Assembly (NCBI GenBank): GCA_035298385.1
Contig: DATGYC010000138.1
Span: forward strand, 1 to 7,099
Direction of reading: 5' to 3'
DNA length: 7,099 bases
Source: DATGYC01 sp035298385
GTDB taxonomy: Bacteria > Bacillota > Sulfobacillia > Symbiobacteriales > Symbiobacteriaceae
The translations under genes and the position numbers were made by a program. Under the pieces are notes generated by a model. The model had not been told where the DNA came from, ran no database searches, and worked only from the letters and a program-made list of their open reading frames with translations. Numbering within the stretch: position 1 is the stretch's first letter; each line of letters opens with the position of its first letter. Shown here piece by piece: positions 1 to 5,648 of the stretch.

Positions 1-153
1 TGGCTCCTGACGGTGCCGATCGCCTTCGTTGCAGTCCGGTTCGGCTGGGGGCTACCGGGCGTCGTGGTGGCGATGTTCATTGATGAGATGGTGCGCGGCG
101 GCATCAACCTCTGGTACTTTGGTACCCCGCGCTGGCGCTTCCGGCGCGTCTAG
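1..153 (+). CDS. MATE family efflux transporter, C-terminal fragment
   Basis: The frame is open from the first base and ends at TAG 151-153, giving the last 50 residues of a protein whose start lies left of the window. The fragment has one hydrophobic helix (starting WLLTVPIAFVAV), then a Gly-rich turn (GWGLPGV), a second hydrophobic stretch with MFIDEMVRGGINLWYF, and a basic tail rich in Arg and Trp (PRWRFRRV). The order G-LPG-V--AM-ID--VRG--N-W-F followed by a basic end is typical of the last helix of multidrug and toxic compound extrusion (MATE/NorM-like) transporters. Such proteins export cationic drugs or metabolites in exchange for Na+ or H+. The call rests on this short tail only. The substrate cannot be told, and another polytopic transporter of the MOP superfamily is possible. 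It is followed after 40 bases by the GH18 gene in the same direction, so co-transcription is possible but not shown. Confidence 0.6.
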   Translation, partial: WLLTVPIAFVAVRFGWGLPGVVVAMFIDEMVRGGINLWYFGTPRWRFRRV

Positions 154-193
154 AAGCCGGATTCTGGTCACCCTAAGCATGGGGTGATCGGGT

Positions 194-1732
194 ATGGCAC
201 GGTGGCTTCGGCTCCTGTTGGCGGGCGCCCTGCTGGTCGTTTCGCTTCCGGCCAACGCGGTGATCTATAAGATGGACGTCAACGGCAAGATCATCCAGAG
301 CGCCCTCGTCCAGGTGCGCAATGAGCGTTTGCTGGTGCCGGTCCGTTTCGTCTCGGAGGAGTTCGGTGCCACGGTCACCTGGATCCAAGCGACCCAGGAG
401 ATCCGGATTGAGCAGAACGGCAAGACGATCCGGATGACCCTGGGCAGCAAGACCGCCTTCGTGGACGGGCACACACTCTTGATGGATGTGGCCCCGTTCG
501 CCCAGAGTGAGCGGACGCTGATCCCCATCCGCTTCTTCGCGGAGGCGATGGGCGCCCACGTGACGTGGCGCCAGAGTACGGGGACGGCCTACATCTGGTC
601 CGATACGATGCTCCACCGGGTCCTGCCCGGTGAGAACATCAGCGTCATCGCCGATGAGTTCGGGATGACGGAGGAGCAGGTCCGAGGGCTGAACAACCTG
701 ACCAGCGACGCCCTCTATGCGGGCGATACCCTGGTGGTCAAGGCACCGCCGGGCGGGGTGCAGGCGCCCGTCGTGACGGCGCCGCGACCGCTCACGGTCT
801 CTGGCTACACGGTGACGGCCTACTGGCAGGACCAGTCGGGGCTGAACGCGGTCAAGGCGCACGGCCAGCGCTTGACCGATGTGGCGATGGTCTCGCACCG
901 CTTTGCGCAGACTGGGCAGTTGACGGGGGTGACCCAGAACGAGGTCCTCGCAGCGGCGAAGGCACAGGGCGAGCGACCGTGGCTGGTTGTGCAGAACGTG
1001 GACGAGACCTGGTCCTTCTCGGCGCCCTTGGCAGAGACGCTCTTGGACAGCACACCGGCGCAGGATCGGTTTCTGGCCGATGCGCTCGTCCTGCTCAAGA
1101 ACGGCGGGTATGGCGGGTTGGAGATCGACATCGAGGGGCTGATGCCCTCCTACCGGGCGAAGATGTCCGCCTTCGTCCAGCGCGCGGCCGCACAGGTGGG
1201 GCCAGCGGGCTTCAAACTGGCGATCGCGGTGCCGGCGAAGACCTGGGATGATCCGTCGAACGCCTGGGCGGGCGCCTATGATTACAAGGCGATTGGGGCC
1301 GTGGTCGACCGGATGACGCTGATGACCTACGACGAGCACTGGGCGGGCGGAACGGCTGGGCCGGTCGCATCGCTGCCGTGGGTGGATAACGTCCTGAAGT
1401 ACGCCGCCTCAGTTGTGCCGGCCACGAAGCTCCTGATGGGGTTGGCGGGCTATGGCTATTGCTGGCCGGTCAACGGCGGGGAGATCGCCTCCTCTGTGGG
1501 TGGGGCTTACGCCGAGACCCTGGCTACTCGCTACGGGGATCACTGGGATACCTCGTCGGGTTCGCCCTACGTGCTGCATACCGAGGGTGGCTCGGAGGAG
1601 CGTGAGCTCTGGTACGAGAACCTGGAGTCGGTCCAGTTGAAGCTGGTGGCTGCTGCGAAGTATGGCATTCAGGGCGTGGCGATCTGGCGGTTAGGGATTG
1701 AGGGGACCGAGATGTGGAGCGCGTTGCAGTAG
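194..1732 (+). CDS. Exported glycoside hydrolase family 18 protein with copper-amine-oxidase-like N domain and LysM
   Basis: This 512-residue protein probably hydrolyses N-acetylglucosamine-containing glycan (peptidoglycan or spore cortex) outside the membrane. Residues 1-22 form a signal peptide (MARWLR, a Leu/Val core, then LPANA). Residues about 24-135 are a copper-amine-oxidase-like N domain made of two similar halves, LLVPVRFVSEEFGATVTW (47-64) and LIPIRFFAEAMGAHVTW (109-125). Residues about 141-184 are one LysM module (HRVLPGENISVIADEF ... LYAGDTLVV). Residues about 203-510 are a GH18 barrel of the YaaH/SleL cortex-lytic type. Evidence for this is GGLEIDIE (307-314, probable acid/base Glu314 and Asp312), LMTYDEHWAGG (376-386, Tyr379) and the C-terminal GVAIWRLGIEG (494-504). 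The first Asp of the usual DxxDxDxE motif is Gly307 and the second is Glu310. ATG 194 was chosen because GGGGTGA (181-187) lies six bases upstream and a signal peptide follows directly. The domains are clear. The role in germination or wall turnover is inferred, and a purely vegetative wall hydrolase is equally possible. A terminator follows at 1761. Confidence 0.9.
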   Translation: MARWLRLLLAGALLVVSLPANAVIYKMDVNGKIIQSALVQVRNERLLVPVRFVSEEFGATVTWIQATQEIRIEQNGKTIRMTLGSKTAFVDGHTLLMDVAPFAQSERTLIPIRFFAEAMGAHVTWRQSTGTAYIWSDTMLHRVLPGENISVIADEFGMTEEQVRGLNNLTSDALYAGDTLVVKAPPGGVQAPVVTAPRPLTVSGYTVTAYWQDQSGLNAVKAHGQRLTDVAMVSHRFAQTGQLTGVTQNEVLAAAKAQGERPWLVVQNVDETWSFSAPLAETLLDSTPAQDRFLADALVLLKNGGYGGLEIDIEGLMPSYRAKMSAFVQRAAAQVGPAGFKLAIAVPAKTWDDPSNAWAGAYDYKAIGAVVDRMTLMTYDEHWAGGTAGPVASLPWVDNVLKYAASVVPATKLLMGLAGYGYCWPVNGGEIASSVGGAYAETLATRYGDHWDTSSGSPYVLHTEGGSEERELWYENLESVQLKLVAAAKYGIQGVAIWRLGIEGTEMWSALQ

Positions 1733-1760
1733 GGGGAGATAACGGCTACGCCTCGCACGA

Positions 1761-1791
1761 GAGGCCTTCGCTAACGGATAGCGAGGGCCTC
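1761..1791 (+). terminator. Stem-loop terminator after the GH18 gene
   Basis: GAGGCCTTCGCTA (1761-1773) can pair with TAGCGAGGGCCTC (1779-1791) as a 13-pair stem with one G-U wobble and a five-base ACGGA loop. It lies 28 bases after the stop of the GH18 gene. The tail is only CTTTGCG, so the U-tract is weak. A run of four T follows slightly later (1811-1814), directly after the palindrome GGGCGCCC (1803-1810). The position between two same-strand units suits a terminator. Because the U-tract is poor, some read-through or factor dependence is likely. Confidence 0.65.
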
Positions 1792-1909
1792 CTTTGCGTA
1801 GAGGGCGCCCTTTTCAGGAGGATTCTCACGCGAAAACGCAAACTTGAAGGGGAGGCTGGGAACCGGAACGTCCTATCTACACATCTAACCCTTGATAAGA
1901 GCTTTCATT

Positions 1910-1915
1910 GGGAGG
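1910..1915 (+). promoter_or_regulatory. Ribosome binding site that sets the GTG start at 1923
   Basis: GGGAGG lies seven bases before GTG 1923, the normal spacing. The in-frame TTG at 1908 overlaps this Shine-Dalgarno sequence and so cannot be the start it serves. Starting at GTG also gives a standard signal sequence, with Arg-Arg directly before the hydrophobic core. Confidence 0.8.
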
Positions 1916-1922
1916 TTATTCT

Positions 1923-3866
1923 GTGCGGCGACTCGGTGGTGGGCTCCTTGCCCTGTTACTGCTGCTCCTAGTGGCGCTGCCCGCAGCGGCGGCGGTGACG
2001 GGGGGCGCCCACCTGCTGGGTGGGCATCTGAGTGATGAGGGCTGGGGCGCCCTGTGGTTGGAACTAAAGAATGATGGCCGGGAGCTGAAGGGCGATCTGA
2101 TCGTTCAGCGTGAGGCGAATCCCGGTGAGATTGAGAGCGTGGCCTTTAGCGTGCCGCTGACCTTGCCGGCTGGCGGGACGAAGAAGGTGCCGCTCCCCTT
2201 CGCGCGCTCCTATAACTCCGGAAAGATTACGGTCCGGTTTGAGGTTGAGGGCAAGAAGGTCTTTGAGACGGAGACCCTACTGGCCGATAAGGAGCCCGGC
2301 CTCTACTTGGTCGGCCTGTTGACCGATGATGAGCGCGGAATCGCCGGGCTGGACGGCTACAAGGTCCTCGGCAATGGGGCGAATGCGGTTGGGCAGCCCC
2401 TCGCGGATGCACGGGTGGAGATGGCCCGCCTTGACCCGGAGCAGTTCCCGACGGAGTCCAGCCTGCTGGGCGTCTTTGACGCGCTCGTGCTCTATCGGTA
2501 CCAGACGGAGCGTCTGAACCCGGAGCAGCGTGACGCTCTAGCCTCCTGGGTTGCCGCAGGCGGGACCCTGCTCATCGGCGGTGGACCCGAGTGGAAGGCG
2601 ACGCTCTCGCCCCTGCCAGCGGGCCTCCTGCCAGTCTCGGTGACCGGTGTGGGCACTGCTGATCTGGGCGCCCTCGGCACCCTGGCGCCCGGCAAGGGCG
2701 CCCCTGGCGCTGGACCGGTCAGCTTGGCGACCGTCACCAGCGGGCAGATCCTCGCCGAGGCGGGAGGCGTGCCCCTGGCGGTTGCGAAGGCCTACGGTGC
2801 GGGCCGGGTCCTCTACCTGGCTGCGGACCCGGGGCTGGCACCGCTCGCTACCTGGGACGGGACCGGTCCGTTCATGGCCAGCCTGCTGCAGATCCAGCCG
2901 GTCCTGCCCTGGAAGGATCAGGGCTTCCGCACCCAGCATATGGCCAATCCGCTGCAGCAGATGGGCGCCCTGGAGATCCCGCCGCTCAGTCTGCTCTTTG
3001 GCGTACTGGTCCTCTACGTCGTGATCATCGGCCCGCTCTCCTACTGGCTCCTCAAGCGGCGGGATCGCCGGGAGTTGCTCTGGGTCTCCGTGCCGATCCT
3101 CGCGCTCCTCTTCGTCGGTGGGGCGTGGCTCGGGAGCGGCGGGCGCCGTACGGGCGTCCTTGGTTCGCTGATCACGATCACCGAGCTCTTCCCGGGCACG
3201 GGTTCCGGGCGGCTCTCGACCTTCGTCGGTCTCTACTCCCCGTCGGGCGAGCGGCTGGCCGTGCCGGTTCCGGCGGATAGCTTGGTGCGCCCCCTCAATG
3301 AGTACGACCAGACCTGGCGGCAGGGAACGATCAACCTGAGTGGCCAACCGACGATTGAGCTCCGGAACGTCACGACCTACTCGCTCTCATCCTTCGCTCT
3401 CACGAAGGATGTCAAGCTGCCCGAGGGGCTCGTCCTAGTCGATGCCAAGGTAGAGGGGAACGTGCTGACGGGGCGCCTGGTCAATCATCTGGACCAACCG
3501 GTCGAGGGCATCACGCTCATTCGGGGCGGTGCCAGCACCGAGATCGGCGCCATCGCTGCCGGTGCGACCTCCGAGCCCTTCAGCCTCGATCTGTCGTTGG
3601 TCGGGCGCCCCAACATCCCCATGGAGGGTTGGGGCTCGGCGCGGACCCCAGCGGAGCGCCTGCGCAATCGCAAGCAGCAGGTTCTGCAGTCCTTCTTGAA
3701 TGGGCCGGACCCGACGACCAAGGAGCAGGAGCTCCTGCAGGTCTTCGCCTGGCTGCAGAAGCCCCTGGCGGGGCATGGGTTCACGGGCGCCGTGAAGATC
3801 GAGGAAGGGCCGCACCTGCTCTGGCAGAAGTTGCTGCTCCCGGTCGGGAAGGGGGGCCTCCGCTAA
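1923..3866 (+). CDS. Large membrane protein with extracytoplasmic amidotransferase-like region, ABC transporter auxiliary (GldG-like)
   Basis: The protein has 647 residues from GTG 1923. Residues 1-24 form a signal or anchor helix (MRRLGGG, a poly-Leu core, then ALPAAAA). Residues 25-125 look like a beta-rich domain. Residues about 126-325 resemble the class I glutamine-amidotransferase-like fold often found in such proteins: GLYLVGLL (126-133), FDALVLYRYQ (185-194), LASWVAAGGTLLIGGG (206-221) and GAGRVLYLAADPGLAPLATW (292-311). It has no Cys at all, so no thiol chemistry is possible. Two helices follow (about 355-377 and 385-404), joined by the basic loop KRRDRRE (378-384), which should face the cytoplasm; GPLSYWLLKRRDRRELLW is a hallmark of this uncharacterised family. 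Residues 405-647 should be outside, as a second beta-rich domain and a helical end. The stop overlaps the ATPase start by one base (TAATG), so it is very probably a partner of that transporter. The resemblance to GldG-type auxiliary components is by architecture only, and the biochemical role is unknown. Confidence 0.8.
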   Translation: MRRLGGGLLALLLLLLVALPAAAAVTGGAHLLGGHLSDEGWGALWLELKNDGRELKGDLIVQREANPGEIESVAFSVPLTLPAGGTKKVPLPFARSYNSGKITVRFEVEGKKVFETETLLADKEPGLYLVGLLTDDERGIAGLDGYKVLGNGANAVGQPLADARVEMARLDPEQFPTESSLLGVFDALVLYRYQTERLNPEQRDALASWVAAGGTLLIGGGPEWKATLSPLPAGLLPVSVTGVGTADLGALGTLAPGKGAPGAGPVSLATVTSGQILAEAGGVPLAVAKAYGAGRVLYLAADPGLAPLATWDGTGPFMASLLQIQPVLPWKDQGFRTQHMANPLQQMGALEIPPLSLLFGVLVLYVVIIGPLSYWLLKRRDRRELLWVSVPILALLFVGGAWLGSGGRRTGVLGSLITITELFPGTGSGRLSTFVGLYSPSGERLAVPVPADSLVRPLNEYDQTWRQGTINLSGQPTIELRNVTTYSLSSFALTKDVKLPEGLVLVDAKVEGNVLTGRLVNHLDQPVEGITLIRGGASTEIGAIAAGATSEPFSLDLSLVGRPNIPMEGWGSARTPAERLRNRKQQVLQSFLNGPDPTTKEQELLQVFAWLQKPLAGHGFTGAVKIEEGPHLLWQKLLLPVGKGGLR

Positions 3867-4789
3867 TGCTCAAAATCGAAGGGCTACAGAAGCAGTACGG
3901 CACCTTCCAGGCGGTCAAGGGGATCGATCTGCATATCGAGGCTGGCGCCATCTTCGGGCTGATCGGCCCGAACGGTGCGGGCAAGACGACGACGATGAAG
4001 ATGATCGCCACCCTGCTCCGCCCGACGGCGGGCAAGATCGTGATGGGCGAGATCGATGTGACTCGACGGCCGGAGGAGGCGCGGCGCCGGATGGGCTACA
4101 TGCCCGACTTCTTCGGTGTCTACGATGACCTGAAGGTCTCCGAGTATATGGAGTTCTATGGCGACTGCCATCGGGTCCCCCGGGCTGGGCGGGAGCGCCT
4201 GATCGGTGACCTGCTGGAGCTGGTCAACCTGAGCCACAAGAAGGATGCCTACGTCGACGGTCTCTCCCGCGGCATGAAGCAGCGGCTCTGTCTGGCCCGC
4301 TGTCTGATCCATGATCCCGAACTGCTGATCCTTGATGAGCCGGCCTCCGGGTTGGACCCACGCGCACGGGTTGAGATGCGCGAGATCCTGCAGGAGCTGC
4401 GCCGGATGGGCAAGACGATCCTGATCTCCTCGCACATCCTGGCCGAACTGGCCGAGATCTGCACGGACATCGGCATCGTGGCGGATGGGCGACTCTCGGT
4501 CTCGGGGCCGGTCGGCCAGGTGCTGCGCCGGGCGGGCGCCCGGTTGATCGAGGTGCGGGTGGCGGGTGACCCCGCCGAGGCAGCGATTCGGGCCGGCCAA
4601 CTGCCGGGTCTGAGCTCGGTGCAACAGACAGAGCACGGCCTGCGGATCGAACTGGATGGCGAGGACGAGGCGGTTGCCCAACTCCTGGCAGGGCTGGTCG
4701 GGGCTGGGGTGCCGGTGATCCACTTCGCCGAGCTGCAGTCGAAGCTGGAAGAGGTCTTCATGGCCGTGACGGGAGGGGAGGCGAAGTGA
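3866..4789 (+). CDS. ABC transporter ATP-binding protein (ABC-2 export type)
   Basis: This 307-residue cytoplasmic ATPase powers the permease encoded next to it. The motifs are complete apart from the Q-loop: Walker A GPNGAGKTT (34-42), signature LSRGMKQR (133-140), Walker B LLILDEP (153-159) with D-loop SGLD (161-164), and switch His190 in ISSHIL. At the Q-loop position the sequence is GYMPDFFGVYDDL (77-89), so Asp81 stands where most ABC proteins carry Gln. Residues about 215-307 form the extra C-terminal domain seen in drug- and polysaccharide-type exporters, ending LEEVFMAVTGG (294-304). ATG 3866 was chosen because it is the A of the previous stop (TAATG), because GGGAAGGGGGG (3846-3856) lies nine bases upstream, and because LKIEGLQKQYG is the standard beginning of the family. 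Upstream in-frame codons would add 79 residues that overlap the preceding gene and have low complexity. The ATPase family is certain and the substrate is unknown. Confidence 0.95.
   Translation: MLKIEGLQKQYGTFQAVKGIDLHIEAGAIFGLIGPNGAGKTTTMKMIATLLRPTAGKIVMGEIDVTRRPEEARRRMGYMPDFFGVYDDLKVSEYMEFYGDCHRVPRAGRERLIGDLLELVNLSHKKDAYVDGLSRGMKQRLCLARCLIHDPELLILDEPASGLDPRARVEMREILQELRRMGKTILISSHILAELAEICTDIGIVADGRLSVSGPVGQVLRRAGARLIEVRVAGDPAEAAIRAGQLPGLSSVQQTEHGLRIELDGEDEAVAQLLAGLVGAGVPVIHFAELQSKLEEVFMAVTGGEAK
4771..4781 (+). promoter_or_regulatory. Ribosome binding site inside the ATPase gene for the permease
   Basis: GGGAGGGGAGG ends seven bases before ATG 4789. This favours that ATG, which overlaps the TGA stop of the ATPase, over the GTG at 4786 that would be only four bases away. 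The site lies in the last ATPase codons, a typical arrangement for coupled translation. Confidence 0.7.
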
Positions 4790-5634
4790 TGGGCGGATTG
4801 CGTGAGCGTTTGCTGAACCCGGTCCTCCTCCGCGAGGGGCGAGTCCGGATGCGTGGCTGGCGGGCGCCCGCCCTGATCGCCGTCTATGTCGGCGTGATCG
4901 GCCTCCTGCTCCTTGGCATGATGGCGACGATGAACATTGGCACCTCGGGCTTCGCCCCGGAGATGGGCGCCATCCTCTTCGCCTTCCTGGCGGTCGTCCA
5001 GATGGTCCTGCTGCTCGTGGCGGCGCCCGGTCTGACCGGTGCAGCGCTGGCGGGTGAGCGGGAGCGCCAGACGCTCGATCTGCTCCTGGTCACGCGGCTC
5101 TCGGCCTTTGAGGTCGTCTTTGGCAAGCTGATGGCCGCGCTCGGTTTTGCCGGGCTGCTCCTGGTCGCGACCTTGCCGCTCTACGGTGTGCTCTTCCTCT
5201 TTGGCGGCGTCTCACTGATGGCGCTGGGGCGGACGATCCTGGTCTACCTGGCGACGCTCTACTTCGTGGGCGCAATCGGCATCCTTTGGTCGACGGTGCT
5301 GAAGCGGTCGGTGGCCGCGATCGTCGCCGCCTACGGCACCGTGCTCTTCCTGACGGCGGGGACCCTCTTCCTGATCGTGATCACGTTCGTCCTCTACAAC
5401 CAGCCGGAGAATGTGCCGGCCTGGATCGCCCTGCCGATCTGGCTCAACCCGGGGGTCGCTCTTGCGATCGCCACGGGCGGTCCGCTCTCGGAGGTGCGGT
5501 CGATCTTTGACCGAGTCTTCTCGGTTGGGTTTGGCCAGGCGATCTGGTGGGTCTACGGCCTTTGGGCACTCGGGCTCGGCTCGCTCGCCCTTTGGGCGGC
5601 CGCTCGCCGGGTGCACCGGCTGACCCAAGAGTAA
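4789..5634 (+). CDS. ABC-2 type transporter permease
   Basis: The 281-residue membrane protein should be the channel subunit for the upstream ATPase. It begins with an amphipathic element, LNPVLLREGRVRMRGWRAP (9-27), which is the characteristic N-terminal signature of this permease group (N-P-[IVL]-x-R-E ... R-x-R-x-W-R). Six hydrophobic segments are visible at about 28-48, 61-81, 116-138, 148-168, 175-201 and 252-271. Between helices 2 and 3 lies GERERQTLDLLLVTRLS (89-105), the conserved cytoplasmic coupling segment of ABC-2 exporters. Helices 5 and 6 are separated by about 50 residues containing IWLNPGVALA (217-226). The length is usual for a half-transporter permease, so the complex is probably two ATPases with two permeases, plus the neighbouring accessory proteins. 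ATG 4789 overlaps the previous stop (TGATG). It contains no Cys. The substrate cannot be inferred from the sequence. Confidence 0.92.
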   Translation: MGGLRERLLNPVLLREGRVRMRGWRAPALIAVYVGVIGLLLLGMMATMNIGTSGFAPEMGAILFAFLAVVQMVLLLVAAPGLTGAALAGERERQTLDLLLVTRLSAFEVVFGKLMAALGFAGLLLVATLPLYGVLFLFGGVSLMALGRTILVYLATLYFVGAIGILWSTVLKRSVAAIVAAYGTVLFLTAGTLFLIVITFVLYNQPENVPAWIALPIWLNPGVALAIATGGPLSEVRSIFDRVFSVGFGQAIWWVYGLWALGLGSLALWAAARRVHRLTQE

Positions 5635-5642
5635 GGGAGGGG
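5635..5642 (+). promoter_or_regulatory. Ribosome binding site of the Gln-Gly repeat gene
   Basis: GGGAGGGG starts directly after the permease stop and ends six bases before ATG 5649. It fixes the start of the last gene, and the 14-base gap leaves no room for a separate promoter, so the gene belongs to the operon. Confidence 0.75.
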
Positions 5643-5648
5643 TCTCGG

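Larger units (their letters stand above)
1733..1922. other. Intergenic region and leader of the ABC operon
   Basis: These 190 bases separate the GH18 gene from the operon that begins at 1923. The first third holds the hairpin at 1761-1791. The rest (about 1795-1909) is less G+C-rich than the genes and should contain the promoter of the downstream unit. I saw no convincing sigma-A pair. TTGAAG (1844-1849) and TATCTA (1874-1879) are 24 bases apart, which is too far. TTGATA (1892-1897) would start transcription inside the gene. Two GGAAC copies (1859-1863 and 1865-1869), followed by CATCTAA (1882-1888), loosely recall an extracytoplasmic-function sigma promoter, but spacing and sequence are only approximate. 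No tRNA-like or recognised riboswitch fold was seen. Confidence 0.4.

Noticed and set aside
173..1339. Long open frame on the minus strand opposite the GH18 gene (388 codons)
   Set aside because: It is antisense to a gene with clear domains, is rich in Arg, His, Pro and Leu without any recognisable motif, and results from the high G+C third positions of the real gene.
1816..1821. Perfect AGGAGG in the intergenic region
   Set aside because: No ATG, GTG or TTG lies at a useful distance downstream. Only ATT is adjacent, and no plausible small protein follows.
1733..1922. Possible riboswitch or T-box leader
   Set aside because: No conserved core of a known class was seen. The hairpin is simple and sits directly after the previous gene, which fits a plain terminator.
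1714..1971. Small + strand frame bridging the intergenic region (85 codons)
   Set aside because: It starts inside the GH18 gene, runs through the terminator hairpin and ends inside the next gene, with no domain and no suitable ribosome site.
3629..3865. Upstream extension of the ABC ATPase by 79 residues
   Set aside because: It would overlap the preceding gene in another frame, is low-complexity Gly/Ala/Arg-rich, and the family begins exactly at ATG 3866, which has its own ribosome site.
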